Positions 1 to 9,233 are shown, counted from the first letter of the stretch. The stretch is 64,000 nucleotides of DNA from Calothrix sp. PCC 7103 (GCF_000331305.1 NZ_KB217478.1:5677595-5741594); one strand, 5' to 3'. Notes: generated by a model from the sequence alone, not told the origin. A program made the numbers and translations.

Positions 1-797
1 ACGGTTGCTAATTCTTTATTTTTTATTTGTTTTACTAAAAAGAAAAGTAATACAATCGCCTCACAACAAAGAGTTAAAACAAAGAAATAATGTGTAGCTA
101 TACCCAAAGCGTTAATAACAATCCATGTTAGTGCGACTTTGAGAGGTAATTGACTACGACTTTGAACATGGCGAACGGCACTGATAAAACAAGCAAGCGT
201 TGCCATTACCCACAAAATAGGTAAAGTATAATGCCGTGTTTCTTGAGCCAAAAATATTGCGTAGGGTGAAGTCGCCATAAAAGCAGCAGCTAAATGACTG
301 ACTAAGCGTGAACGATACAACTTAGAGCTTAGTACATAAATTGCTGGAACACTCATAGCACCAAATAGTGCAGCCAACGCACGGGCGGCCCAAACCGATA
401 CCAATCCCGCATCTGTTGGAAATAGCCGCAGCCACAAATGCGTCAATATAAAATAAAGCGGCGGGTGATTACTTTCTGTAAATAAATGCTTCAAGACATC
501 TTGTACACCAGCACCAGCACGCGGTTGCAGTGGCTGTAAAAGTGTATCAATACCAATAGGTTGGTCGAGCGGTACATTTAAGAAGCTATTACCAAGACTA
601 AATACCAAAGTTGAAAACTCATCAGTCCAAGGTGGTTTAGCATCCAAATTAATGAAGCGTAAAATAGTACCAACAGCAAACCAAAATAAAAGTAGAAAGT
701 GCTGAGTGCTGAGTGCTGAGTATTGAGTGCTGAGTATTGAGTGCTGAGTATTGAGTGAAGAGTGAGAGAAAAATTTTTTCAGCATAGACTTCAGCAT
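1..797 (-). CDS. Glycosyltransferase family 39 membrane protein (partial, C-terminus beyond window)
   Basis: The reverse strand is open from 797 to the window edge and encodes a hydrophobic polytopic protein. The N-terminal part contains FINLDAKPPWTDEFSTLVF, followed by TESNHPPLYF and a run of membrane helices. This matches the GT39/PMT (GT-C fold) family, in which an acidic residue of the first periplasmic loop (here in WTDEFS) acts in transfer of a sugar from a polyprenyl-phosphate donor. The start is uncertain: the first ATG after the upstream stop is at 797, but residues about 12 to 35 are encoded by a heptanucleotide repeat. The next gene on the same strand upstream is a GT2-GtrA fusion that could make the polyprenyl-sugar donor. 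The family call is good; the substrate is unknown. Confidence 0.8.
   Translation of the reverse strand, partial: MLKSMLKKFFSHSSLNTQHSILSTQYSALSTQHFLLLFWFAVGTILRFINLDAKPPWTDEFSTLVFSLGNSFLNVPLDQPIGIDTLLQPLQPRAGAGVQDVLKHLFTESNHPPLYFILTHLWLRLFPTDAGLVSVWAARALAALFGAMSVPAIYVLSSKLYRSRLVSHLAAAFMATSPYAIFLAQETRHYTLPILWVMATLACFISAVRHVQSRSQLPLKVALTWIVINALGIATHYFFVLTLCCEAIVLLFFLVKQIKNKELAT
699..764. repeat. Heptanucleotide tandem repeat (STRR) inside the GT39 N-terminus
   Basis: About nine near-perfect copies of the heptamers GAGTGCT and GAGTATT run in tandem. Short tandemly repeated heptamers are a known feature of filamentous cyanobacterial genomes. Three heptamers make 21 bases, so the tract stays in frame and codes for LSTQYSA-like peptide units. 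Single copies of the same motif recur at about 868-885 and 8032-8076. Confidence 0.85.
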
Positions 798-885
798 AGG
801 GTAGAGAACAGCAAGGAGCAGTAAAAATAGAATAACTTAGACATCTAAATCAGTAATAAAGTGTGAAATCAGCACTCAGCACTTT

Positions 886-2124
886 TCACTTCTTCACATC
901 AGTCACACGCCAACTGAGCTTGAGATTAACCCAAAAGTTCCACAAAACCACCACTGCTATCGCAATTAATTTTGCCAGATACTCGTTGACCTTCAAAACG
1001 TTATAGAGCAAGTTTACTATTAAAGCTTGTAAAATCACTCCAGCCAAACAAATAACGTTGAATTTTAAAAATCTTTTTAAACGGGCGCCTTTTCCAGTTT
1101 GCCAACGTGAGATATCGCGGAATGTCCAAATATCATTCCATAGGAAGTTATTAATGATTGCCATTTCCGCCGAAAGTATAGTGCTGCGTGTCAGTCCTAG
1201 CTGGAAAATTTGCCGCAGTATATAAAATACCGTCAAATCTACTCCTAAACCGCTAAAACCAACTACGCCAAACCGCAAAAATCGACCAATCGGAAAGTTA
1301 AAACGTTTATTTATGCGTCCCAATTGTCCTGTAGTTAGACGCAAGCGGATTAAATGGCGTAGGTAATCTATATACTGTTTCCATGTGACTTTGCTTTCAC
1401 CTTCGACACGCTCGTTAAAAACATATCCTACTTCAGCAATTTCCTGAATATCACCTCGTCCAATTATTTCCAACAGTATTTTGTAACCAACCGGATGAAG
1501 TGTAATTTCAGCTATACTATCTCTCCGCACCATAAAATAGCCGCTCATTGGGTCAGACACTCTACCTAAAACCCCTGGTAAAATAATCAAACCTAATACT
1601 TGGGCGCCTCGTGATAAAAATCTTCTGACTACACTCCAACTGCTTACCCCACCTCCATCTACATGACGACTACCAACCGCTAAGTCGGCGCCTTCTTCGA
1701 CAGCACGTAGCAATTGCAACATCACATGCGGTGGATGCTGTAAATCTCCGTCGATAACTCCCAAAATACGTCCCTTTGCCACTTGCCAACCGCGAATTAC
1801 CGCTTGTGATAGTCCTCGTTCTCCAACTCGACGCATTACCCGTAATTGGGGGTATGAAGCCATTAAAGAAGCGGCAACCTCCCAAGTACCGTCAGGACTA
1901 TCATCATCTACAACAACTAGCTCGTAATCTCCATATATCGACGAATCGAGTAACTTCGTCAACACCTGTATAACGTTTGTTATATTGTCGCGCTCGTTAT
2001 AAGTGGGAATTATTAGTGAGAATAAGATACAATCTTTACTACCAGTAGAAATCGACTGATACTTTGGAATCCGTAATGCACCAGATGGCGCCGATAGCAA
2101 TGGATTTGGTTCAATAATACTCAT
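886..2124 (-). CDS. GT2 glycosyltransferase (Dpm1-like) fused to GtrA domain
   Basis: 412 residues. Residues about 33-270 form a GT-A glycosyltransferase 2 domain with SLIIPTYNERDNI at the nucleotide site, VVDDDSPDGT as the DxD-like region and GVIDGDLQHPP. Residues about 285-405 form a four-helix GtrA membrane domain (FGVVGFSGLGVDL to WNFWVNLKLSW). Dpm1-type enzymes load a sugar on polyprenyl phosphate, and GtrA domains are thought to help move such lipid-linked sugars across the membrane. The GT39 gene lies 88 bases downstream on the same strand and may use the product. The likely role is envelope or exopolysaccharide glycosylation; the exact sugar cannot be read from sequence. The ATG start at 2124 is followed directly by conserved coding sequence. 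Confidence 0.88.
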   Translation of the reverse strand: MSIIEPNPLLSAPSGALRIPKYQSISTGSKDCILFSLIIPTYNERDNITNVIQVLTKLLDSSIYGDYELVVVDDDSPDGTWEVAASLMASYPQLRVMRRVGERGLSQAVIRGWQVAKGRILGVIDGDLQHPPHVMLQLLRAVEEGADLAVGSRHVDGGGVSSWSVVRRFLSRGAQVLGLIILPGVLGRVSDPMSGYFMVRRDSIAEITLHPVGYKILLEIIGRGDIQEIAEVGYVFNERVEGESKVTWKQYIDYLRHLIRLRLTTGQLGRINKRFNFPIGRFLRFGVVGFSGLGVDLTVFYILRQIFQLGLTRSTILSAEMAIINNFLWNDIWTFRDISRWQTGKGARLKRFLKFNVICLAGVILQALIVNLLYNVLKVNEYLAKLIAIAVVVLWNFWVNLKLSWRVTDVKK

Positions 2125-2316
2125 TCAATAAGATGGTGGAATGTTCAAGGGTGAGCAGGGAGATGAGGTTACATAAAAATTTATTGCTCTTGATTTTAAG
2201 TCAAAATCAGAATTTCACAAGCATTGGTTACACTTTCTAAAACGATTAATGGTTGTATATATTACAATTAATAAAGTGACTTAATATGAATAAACCCATT
2301 ACAAACAAGTTTAGCT

Positions 2317-3477
2317 GTGGTTGTTATAAGTGTTGACGCTATTTTAGAACGCGCAAAAGAGTATGATTTGTCTCCACATGAAGCCGTGTTCTTATTGAAA
2401 CAAAGTGACCCTAGTATTATTGCTGAAATCCGCATAGCTGCTGATAAATTACGTCAACAGCAAGTAGGAGATACTGTAACATACGTCGTCAATCGCAACA
2501 TCAATTTTACTAACATTTGTGAACAGCACTGTAGTTTCTGTGCTTTCCGTCGAGATTCAAATTCAGATGGTTCATATTGGTTAGATTGGGAGCAAATTAG
2601 AGATAAAACAATTGACGCAGTACAACGAGGCGCCACAGAAATTTGTATGCAGGGTGGTTTAAACCCAGAAGCAAAAATTAACGGCAAATCACTGAACTAC
2701 TATATAAAGCTTGTCGAAATTATTAAACAAGAGTTTCCACAATTACATCTCCACGCATTTTCGCCCCAAGAAATTCAGTTTATCGCCAGACTAGATACAA
2801 TTTCTTACGCCGAGGTAATAACAGCTTTACGCGACTCAGGTCTCAACTCAATGCCTGGAACCGCCGCCGAAGTGTTAGATGATAATGTTCGTGCTGTATT
2901 ATGCCCTGAAAAAATCAATTCAGCAACTTGGTTAGAAATCGTCGAAACAGCCCATAAATTGGGTTTACCCACCACCAGTACAATGTTATCGGGACATATC
3001 GAAACACCTTTACAGCAAATTGAACACTTAGAAAAACTCCGCACGCTTCAGCAAAATGCCATTAAAAACAACTATCCAGCCCGAATTACCGAATTTATAA
3101 TATTACCCTTTATAGGAGCATTAGCACCAAAACCTTTACGGCGCCGTGTCGGTCGTGACCAACCAGTATTACTTGACGCACTTTTACTTACAGCCGTTGC
3201 TCGAATATATCTAGGTAATTACATACCAAATCATCAGCCCAGTTGGGTAAAACTTGGTCTAAATGGCGCCAAAGAAGCATTGAAATGGGGTTGTAATGAT
3301 ATTGGTGGCACCTTAATGGAAGAACACATTACCACAATGGCAGGTGCCCAAGGTGGAACCTGTATGTCCGTCTCAGATTTACAAAACGCAATATCAGAAC
3401 TTGGGCGCCCACACCAACAACGTGACACCCTATATAAAACCCACTTTGTTACCAATCCAAGATACGATAAAGCTTGA
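2317..3477 (+). CDS. cofH: 7,8-didemethyl-8-hydroxy-5-deazariboflavin (F0) synthase subunit 2, radical SAM
   Basis: 386 residues with a radical-SAM cluster [10 protein letters not shown] (CxxxCxxC) at about residue 68, and CofH-type motifs such as [10 protein letters not shown] and HAFSPQEI, ending in a domain with [10 protein letters not shown]. CofH joins a tyrosine-derived radical to the ribityl-uracil; with CofG it makes the deazaflavin F0, which in cyanobacteria serves as the antenna chromophore of DNA photolyases. cofG is not in the window. The start is GTG at 2317; the nearby ATG at 2286 is out of frame. The upstream neighbour is divergent and psb27 follows co-directionally with a small gap. 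Confidence 0.93.
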   Translation: MVVISVDAILERAKEYDLSPHEAVFLLKQSDPSIIAEIRIAADKLRQQQVGDTVTYVVNRNINFTNICEQHCSFCAFRRDSNSDGSYWLDWEQIRDKTIDAVQRGATEICMQGGLNPEAKINGKSLNYYIKLVEIIKQEFPQLHLHAFSPQEIQFIARLDTISYAEVITALRDSGLNSMPGTAAEVLDDNVRAVLCPEKINSATWLEIVETAHKLGLPTTSTMLSGHIETPLQQIEHLEKLRTLQQNAIKNNYPARITEFIILPFIGALAPKPLRRRVGRDQPVLLDALLLTAVARIYLGNYIPNHQPSWVKLGLNGAKEALKWGCNDIGGTLMEEHITTMAGAQGGTCMSVSDLQNAISELGRPHQQRDTLYKTHFVTNPRYDKA

Positions 3478-3506
3478 TTTAAGTATTTTTTCACCTTTAA
3501 TTGCTT

Positions 3507-3908
3507 ATGAAGCGCTATTTGTCACGCCTACTTGCCTTGGTTTTGGTTGTAACTATTGGTTTAATGGGTTGTTCGTCTTCTGACCCCAACAGCTTAACGG
3601 GGAATTATAGCCAAGACACGTTAACTGTAGTCAACATTATACGTAATGCAATTGAACTACCGAATGATGCGCCTTCTAAAACAGCAGTTCAAACCGAAGC
3701 ACGTCAAAAAATTAATGACTTTTCGGCACGCTATCAGCGTAACACCTCTGTTGCGAGTTTAAGTTCTTTCACCACCATGCGAACTGCCCTAAATTCTTTG
3801 GCAGGACATTATAGCTCTTATCCTAATCGCCCTGTGCCTGAAAAACTTAAAACCCGTTTAGAACAAGAGTTAAAACAGGTAGAGTCTGCTTTGCAACGTG
3901 GTGCTTAA
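3507..3908 (+). CDS. psb27: Photosystem II assembly lipoprotein Psb27
   Basis: 133 residues from ATG 3507; an in-frame TTG at 3501 would add only two residues, and ATG gives the usual MKRY start. A signal peptide ends in the lipobox LMGC, so the protein should be lipid-anchored on the lumenal side of the thylakoid. The mature part matches Psb27 throughout, with the conserved segments YSQDTLTVVNIIRNAIELP and SSFTTMRTALNSLAGHYSSY. Psb27 binds free CP43 and immature PSII, holding off premature assembly of the manganese cluster during assembly and repair. A hairpin follows about 35 bases after the stop. Confidence 0.95.
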   Translation: MKRYLSRLLALVLVVTIGLMGCSSSDPNSLTGNYSQDTLTVVNIIRNAIELPNDAPSKTAVQTEARQKINDFSARYQRNTSVASLSSFTTMRTALNSLAGHYSSYPNRPVPEKLKTRLEQELKQVESALQRGA

Positions 3909-3943
3909 CAATTTGTCGTGCTGTACTTGCTGTACTCGCTGTG

Positions 3944-3962
3944 GGTTGGGTAACACCCAACC
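3944..3962 (+). terminator. Hairpin after psb27
   Basis: A perfect inverted repeat, GGTTGGGT and ACCCAACC with a 3-base loop, lies 35 bases after the psb27 stop. No T-tract follows, so it may protect the 3' end or act as an imperfect terminator. Confidence 0.5.
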
Positions 3963-4073
3963 TACTATAGAGAACTTTTATATTAAAAGTTATATTAAAA
4001 GATCAAATTTAGATATATAAAAGAATTAATTATTGACTTATCTTGGCTCAATATTTAGAATTAAATTCCATCT

Positions 4074-5561
4074 ATGTCTCTACGTCCTTTGGATGTTGTA
4101 AAAATGTTTTCTTGGCGACGCTTCGGAGCTGCCGCTTTTATTAGTAGCTTATTAATTCCCTTTTTGGGACAACCTTCAGAGGCTCAACTGAACGAGTATT
4201 GTCAGTTACCTAACAAGGCAGTACAAGAAAAGGAAAATTTACGTATATCGGCGCTTCGAGGAAACTTGTCGTCGCATAAAAAGTATCAAAATTTACTACA
4301 AAAACACGGTGAAGCCGTTCGAGATTGCCGTCAAGACAATTGGTTGCAGGTTCAAGCGATTTGGTTACGTTTGTATCCTTGTGATATTCAAGCAGGCACC
4401 CTCGACCGGATTATGGATAGAATCGTCAATAAGGGTTACAACGCTGTCTATGTAGAAACTTTTTATGATGGACGGGTAATGTTACCCTCAAACGATAATC
4501 CTACGGTTTGGCCTTCTGTTGTAAGGGCGCCGGGACAAGAAAATACCGATTTGCTAGGGAAAGCGATTCAGAAAGGACGCGAACGTGGTTTAAAAGTGTA
4601 CGCTTGGATGTACACCGCTAATTTTGGTTTTAATTATGCTCAACGAAAAGATAGAGAAAGTGTAATTGCGCGTAACGGTAAGGGGCAAACCAGTTTGTAC
4701 GTTGTCGATGGTGGTAGTCATGTTTTTATTGACCCATACAGCGTAATCGCTCGAACAGATTATATACGCTTGGTACAAGAAGTCGCTCGTCGGCGCCCAG
4801 ATGGTATTTTATTCGACTATATACGTTATCCGCGTCAGTCTGGTAATAATTCAATCGCCACAAAAGTTACTGATTTGTGGCTATATACAGAATCAACTCA
4901 GCAAGCTTTATTTAAAAGGGCACAAAATAATAAGGGGTTAGATTTAATACGTCGCTTTCTAGGCAAAGGATATGTAACTACTAGTGATATTGCGAATGTG
5001 GATAGATTATATCCATCGGAAGGCGAACCAATGTGGCAAGGACGTAGTTTGCTTGCTTCTAAGTCGCTCTTGTCGGCAAGTCAACGTCAACCCCAACTTC
5101 AATCAGATTTATGGCAGCTTTCGGTTGCTCACGCAATGCAAGGAATTGTTGATTTTATAACTTTAGCCGCATATCCAGCACAACAAATGGGTGTACCCGC
5201 AGGCGCCGTCTTTTTTCCTGAAGGCAACCAAATTCATGGTCAAGGTTACGATTCACGCTTACAACCGTGGGATAGATTTCCTAGTAACTTTGAATGGCAT
5301 CCAATGTCTTACGCGAACTGTGGAAACGTCGCTTGTATTGCTCAACAAGTTCAGCGTGTTTTAAGTATGTCAAGACCCGACACACAAATTATTCCTGCTG
5401 TCGCTGGTACTTGGGGTAAATCTGTTAGCGGGCGCCCATCATTAGAAGTTCAAATGCAAGCACTCCGCCAATTTGCCCCCCGTGTACGTTCCGTTAGTCA
5501 CTTCGCCTACTCTTGGCAAGACCCACAACACGACAGCGAACGTAAATTATGCCGCACTTAG
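4074..5561 (+). CDS. Secreted GH10-like (DUF187/GHL10) glycosyl hydrolase family protein
   Basis: 495 residues. A hydrophobic segment near residues 18-35 ending in PSEA is a probable signal peptide, so the protein is exported; ATG 4104 (MFSWRR) is an equally possible start. The core is a TIM-barrel of the family-10-like glycosylhydrolase type: KGYNAVYVETFYDG, GLKVYAWMYTANFG, FIDPYSV and GILFDYIRYP match the beta-strand motifs of GHL10. The conserved Asp in GILFDYIRYP lies where the acid/base is expected. Related enzymes act on polysaccharide or glycosaminoglycan-like chains, and many cyanobacteria have paralogues of unknown substrate. It stands alone, between psb27 and a convergent broken gene. 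Confidence 0.8.
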   Translation: MSLRPLDVVKMFSWRRFGAAAFISSLLIPFLGQPSEAQLNEYCQLPNKAVQEKENLRISALRGNLSSHKKYQNLLQKHGEAVRDCRQDNWLQVQAIWLRLYPCDIQAGTLDRIMDRIVNKGYNAVYVETFYDGRVMLPSNDNPTVWPSVVRAPGQENTDLLGKAIQKGRERGLKVYAWMYTANFGFNYAQRKDRESVIARNGKGQTSLYVVDGGSHVFIDPYSVIARTDYIRLVQEVARRRPDGILFDYIRYPRQSGNNSIATKVTDLWLYTESTQQALFKRAQNNKGLDLIRRFLGKGYVTTSDIANVDRLYPSEGEPMWQGRSLLASKSLLSASQRQPQLQSDLWQLSVAHAMQGIVDFITLAAYPAQQMGVPAGAVFFPEGNQIHGQGYDSRLQPWDRFPSNFEWHPMSYANCGNVACIAQQVQRVLSMSRPDTQIIPAVAGTWGKSVSGRPSLEVQMQALRQFAPRVRSVSHFAYSWQDPQHDSERKLCRT

Positions 5562-5643
5562 GGTGCCCTCTGCGCTATTACTATCAGTCAATGTAACGCA
5601 AAATTAAACTGCTTTCACGCACCATTAATACGTTAAGTAACTC

Positions 5644-6361
5644 CTAACTTGCAATAGACAATGCAGTTTGTACTCCCGCCATTTCGATAACTCTAAACGT
5701 GAAATCTAAAAGTTCAGCGTCGTTTAACTGTCGGCGTGAAGTTTTTGCGTAATTTTGCTGTAAGTATTTACGCCCCATTTCTGGTGTCCAATTCAACTGT
5801 GCTAAATACTTATCTATCTGTGCCATCATCATGGCGCGAATTTCAGTGTTTTTACTCGTACTGACTTGCGTGGTTGGAGTTTGTGATGCGATAGTCTCTA
5901 TTTTGAAGCTAACTCTCTGCTCTAACGCTTGCAAATCAATTTCTTTGTGTCCACCCCAACTAAAATCAACGACTCGATACGTTGCTGGGTCGTAAATGCT
6001 GCAAAATACTACTGTTTTTTCACCAGGACTGACCGCAATTGTTAAAGGATTACGCAGTTGCTCAACAGTCAAAGCATCAAGCGACAGCAGTAAACTCTTG
6101 GAAAAATACGATGAGTTTCCCGAACGCCCAGATGCAAGGTGTTGGCGCCAAAATTGCTAAGTCGGTTTTATAAGTTAACCCGTACTGCGTTTCAACGCTC
6201 TTATTACACTCAATCCCAGTAATTAAACCTGTTAAAGCTTTTTCATAAATTGGTACTTGCTTCCCCTCTTCGGAGAGACTATACCAGCAAGCATCACCTT
6301 CACGACTCACAAAAACATATTGCGCTTTTGGAACCGTTCCAAAACCTAACTTTATATCCAT
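5644..6361 (-). pseudogene. Conserved cyanobacterial protein of unknown function, broken by one frameshift
   Basis: Two reverse-strand reading frames belong together. The first starts at ATG 6361 (MDIKLGFGTVPKAQYVF), which has a good ribosome site (AGAGGA, about 5 bases upstream) and is preferred over ATG 6409. It drifts off after LAILAPTPC near 6135-6150. In another frame the sequence picks up directly as SGRSGNSSYFSKSLLLSLDA and runs into the second part (TVEQLRNPLTIAVSPGEK to ALSIAS). Restoring the frame there would give about 238 residues. The second piece alone, starting at 6072, has no good start. The two parts show coding-like composition, so the break is either recent or a sequencing error. 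The function is not recognised. Confidence 0.72.
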
Positions 6362-6511
6362 AAGTCCTCTCTTGCACGCTACAGTAAGTGTACCCAGACG
6401 CGAAAACATTCTAACAACGCACGCATCCAGTTATAATTATTCATAGTACTAATATACTGCAAGGGATTAAAAAAGGTAGGATACTTCTCACATATACACC
6501 CTCTTGACTGA

Positions 6512-6811
6512 TTATTCGGGAGATCCTTGAATCATTGTCATCAAGCGGTCTAAAGTTTGTGTAAGCTGCGAAAGCTTTTGTAGAGAATCATCTTGAGTTT
6601 CAGCCAAAGTTTGCACTGCGTCGCACAATGCCAAAATTTGATATCCCTGTTGTTTAATTTGCTTTCCTTGCTCTTCAATCTGTCCGCTTAAATTCTCAAC
6701 ACGGTCTCCCAACCGCTCAATTGTCTCCGTAGTCGCAAGTACTGCTTCTCCGATTTGTTCGACAATCGACTCTAAACGACCAACTTTTACGTCAAATCCT
6801 ACAGCAACCAT
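6512..6811 (-). CDS. Small coiled-coil protein of unknown function
   Basis: 99 residues. Residues about 10-95 have a continuous heptad pattern (LESIVEQIGEAVLATTETI, then repeated I/L/V spacing and many Q and E), so the protein should be a single long helix forming a coiled coil, with no membrane segment or signal. Similar short proteins are common in cyanobacteria without assigned function. It lies 100 bases upstream of the broken gene on the same strand and could be cotranscribed. The ATG start at 6811 is the first in the frame. Confidence 0.6.
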   Translation of the reverse strand: MVAVGFDVKVGRLESIVEQIGEAVLATTETIERLGDRVENLSGQIEEQGKQIKQQGYQILALCDAVQTLAETQDDSLQKLSQLTQTLDRLMTMIQGSPE

Positions 6812-7345
6812 TTCTTTAGCACCTCATCGATAGCACGAGCAGACAGCAATTGTAATTGCCTGTTTTGGAACATATAGTTATTCGGAATTTAAGTGGTAGT
6901 AAAATTTACTACCTAAATCCCAAACTTAATCAAGATTTTATACAATGGTTTCTAATGTTTAACTTAAATTGACATAACAGTCAAATGTATACATAACACT
7001 AAGACGACTTTTTATCAGACATATTGTAAATATTTAAGCTGGATAAGTGTTTTACCCGAAAAATGCGTGTAATTTATACATTGCTGAATAAATTTATTAC
7101 ACGTACTTTACTGGTAGTAAACTATAGCACAATTTTATCAAACATACACAACATAAAAGATTTTTCATCCTTCATAAGATATATTAAATTTACTTCATAT
7201 AAGATTTATAAAAAATCATCATAAGCCGGATGCTGATGAAGATTCAGTGAATATACGGTTGATGGTAATTTTATTTGAGAAAGCAAAGTCTATAGTCTAA
7301 TTAAGCTTACGTAGATATACGTTTTAATAAAAATTCGGCTTTACA
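6812..7345. promoter_or_regulatory. 534-base intergenic region with a palindrome (6895-6913)
   Basis: AT-rich and without a credible gene. It holds a 19-base palindrome, GGTAGTAAA-A-TTTACTACC, at 6895-6913, and a related half-site GGTAGTAAAC near 7112. The 15-mer GGTAGTAAAATTTAC recurs at 36139-36153 beside the Crp-type gene. Both copies contain GTA-N8-TAC, the NtcA consensus spacing, but the palindrome is centred differently, so an NtcA role is only a possibility. The region should carry the promoter of the sugar transferase. Confidence 0.4.
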
Positions 7346-8023
7346 ATGTATCAAATACTATTTACAACCATAGTTCAGGGTGCAGCATCTGAAACTTGGG
7401 ATAATCAAATTCAATACCACCCTTCAGTTAAGTCTAAATTTAAACGTTGTTTAGACGTTGTGGGTAGCATAGTCGGGCTAGTTATTTTAAGTCTCGTATT
7501 CATACCTATAGCCATTGCAATAAAATTTGACAGTCCCGGTTCTGTTTTCTTTGTACAGGAGCGTTATGGGCTACATGGAAAGACATTTAAAATTCGCAAA
7601 TTTCGCTCAATGGTAGTGGAAGCTCCACAGCTAAAGAGCCTAGTAGAGAACGAAGCGAACGGATTATTTTTTAAAAACAAGAACGACTTTAGAGTTACAA
7701 AATTTGGTCGTTTTTTGCGAAGCACAAGTTTAGACGAGTTACCTCAGTTCTGGAACGTTTTAATGGGGGATATGAGCTTGGTTGGTACCCGTCCCCCAAC
7801 AGCAGACGAAGTAATGAACTATAGTCAGCATCACTGGCAGCGCTTAAATGTTAAACCAGGTTTGACAGGTGAGTGGCAAGTCAACGGTCGCTCTCAGGTA
7901 AAAGACTTTGAGGCAGTCGTCGATTTAGACTTACAATATCAAAAGAAATGGTATCCAATGTACGACGTGTTACTAATCGTTAAAACTATTTATGTCATCC
8001 TAACCAAAGTCGGCGCCTTCTAA
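7346..8023 (+). CDS. Polyprenyl-phosphate sugar-1-phosphate transferase (WbaP/RfbP-type)
   Basis: 225 residues. One N-terminal membrane helix (about 38-60) is followed by the bacterial sugar-transferase domain: KRCLDVVGS, DSPGSVFFVQERYG, FKIRKFRSM, DELPQFWNVLMGDMSLVGTRPP and LNVKPGLTGEWQVNGRS. These enzymes move a sugar-1-phosphate from a nucleotide sugar onto undecaprenyl phosphate, the first step of exopolysaccharide repeat-unit assembly at the inner face of the membrane. The protein has only the catalytic half, without the large N-terminal membrane domain of full WbaP. It resembles the heterocyst envelope gene hepC in type, but I cannot assign it. A hairpin follows directly. Confidence 0.88.
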   Translation: MYQILFTTIVQGAASETWDNQIQYHPSVKSKFKRCLDVVGSIVGLVILSLVFIPIAIAIKFDSPGSVFFVQERYGLHGKTFKIRKFRSMVVEAPQLKSLVENEANGLFFKNKNDFRVTKFGRFLRSTSLDELPQFWNVLMGDMSLVGTRPPTADEVMNYSQHHWQRLNVKPGLTGEWQVNGRSQVKDFEAVVDLDLQYQKKWYPMYDVLLIVKTIYVILTKVGAF

Positions 8024-8029
8024 TAGTAA

Positions 8030-8078
8030 AAAGTGCTGAGTTGGTAAGAAGTTATAACTCAGCACTCAGCACTTTTAG
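8030..8078. terminator. Bidirectional terminator built from AGTGCTGAGTT repeats
   Basis: AGTGCTGAGTT (8032-8042) pairs with AACTCAGCACT (8056-8066), with A-runs and T-runs on the two flanks. It lies exactly between the convergent sugar transferase and DUF924 genes. The arms use the same heptamer as the repeat at 699-764. Confidence 0.65.
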
Positions 8079-8654
8079 TTAAAAACTCGATCCTGCTTTT
8101 TTTAAGAACTCTCTTTCTTCTGGAGTCGAAGCACGTCCTAGAATGGCATTACGATGTGGAAAGCGTCCGAACTGCTCAATAACTTCCATGTGGCGAATAG
8201 CGTATTCTACCGTACTTTTACTATCAGGGTCATCACTGAGGTGTTTAAATAACTCTACACTACACCGCTGATGGTCTAAATTTTCGCTATGTTCAAAAGG
8301 TAGGTAGATGAACCAACGCTGCACAGGTAATAACGAGCGGTCATAACCAAGTTTTACAGCATGTTGTGCTGCTGATAGAGCTTCCCAGTCCGTTGCAAAA
8401 GCTTCTTGTGTTCCGCGAAATATATTGCGAGGAAACTGGTCGAGCAATAAGATTAGCGCTAAACATGATTTTGGCACCTCTTTCCACTCATCAAGATAGC
8501 CTAATGCTGCTTTCTCATAATCATTGAGGAAGCGGTTTTTGATTTCGTTATCAAACTCCGCTTCTGCAAGAAACCAAACCTTTCTAGGTTTGCCGTAATC
8601 AGCATCAGTAGAATTACCGAACCAAAAGTCTAGAATTTCGTTTGCCTGAGACAT
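8079..8654 (-). CDS. DUF924 family protein
   Basis: 191 residues covering the whole DUF924 domain: ILDFWFG at the start, then LILLLDQFPRNIFRGT, WFIYLPFEHSE and RFPHRNAILGR. The fold is an all-helical TPR-like bundle; the biochemical role is unknown. The gene ends 55 bases from the sugar transferase on the opposite strand and starts 6 bases after the stop of the SRPBCC gene, so the two probably form an operon. Confidence 0.88.
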   Translation of the reverse strand: MSQANEILDFWFGNSTDADYGKPRKVWFLAEAEFDNEIKNRFLNDYEKAALGYLDEWKEVPKSCLALILLLDQFPRNIFRGTQEAFATDWEALSAAQHAVKLGYDRSLLPVQRWFIYLPFEHSENLDHQRCSVELFKHLSDDPDSKSTVEYAIRHMEVIEQFGRFPHRNAILGRASTPEEREFLKKAGSSF

Positions 8655-8660
8655 CCGTTC

Positions 8661-9233
8661 TTATTGACCTAACATGAGCACTTGTCGCATTTTACGCATA
8701 TTAGCAGGCAATTCAAGGTTCATGGCTTGTTGAATTAAAATTGATGGTACAGGAATTGTCGGTGTTGCCTGAACTGCGTATTTTAACAAGGTTCCATTAC
8801 CAAAATCACATAGCTCAAGATTTGCCGTAAAGTCATGGAAAGTACCCTTCTCTAATTTAAATTGGATACGCTGTCCTAATTCCTCTACTACATTCAGGTA
8901 AATTTCAACTTGGGCAGTCAAAAATAAAAACGCTTTTTGTGCTGCTTGATACAGACGTTTAACTTCTCCCCGTTGTATAATTTCGCTTTTTGTCACATCG
9001 GGGAAATATTGCACCCAGCGAGGATAATCTGTTAGTTGTTGCCATACTTGGTTTCGTTTCATTGGCAAATACATCCACGCTGTCACTGCTCCACCCCAAG
9101 CACTATGAGCGGAAGTTTCAACAAAAACCTCACCTTGTAGCATTTTCGCTTGCTTGTCAGGACTCCAAGCTGTGCCTTCGGTATATATCACTGAATCAGA
9201 AGTATGGGATATAAACATAAAATTTTCAATCAC
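8661..9233 (-). CDS. SRPBCC (START-like cyclase/dehydrase) family protein
   Basis: 190 residues with a single SRPBCC ligand-binding fold of about 150 residues: AVTAWMYLPMKRNQVWQQL, DYPRWVQYFPDVTKSEI and a C-terminal helix NLELPANMRKMRQ. Members bind lipids or other hydrophobic ligands; cyanobacterial ones of this type are mostly uncharacterised. It is the first gene of a likely two-gene operon with the DUF924 gene. There is no signal peptide, so it should be cytoplasmic. Confidence 0.8.
   Translation of the reverse strand: MIENFMFISHTSDSVIYTEGTAWSPDKQAKMLQGEVFVETSAHSAWGGAVTAWMYLPMKRNQVWQQLTDYPRWVQYFPDVTKSEIIQRGEVKRLYQAAQKAFLFLTAQVEIYLNVVEELGQRIQFKLEKGTFHDFTANLELCDFGNGTLLKYAVQATPTIPVPSILIQQAMNLELPANMRKMRQVLMLGQ

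Noticed and set aside
6895-6909. Definite NtcA site
   Set aside because: GTA-N8-TAC is present, but the palindrome centre does not fit NtcA symmetry and no -10 element at the right distance was clear.
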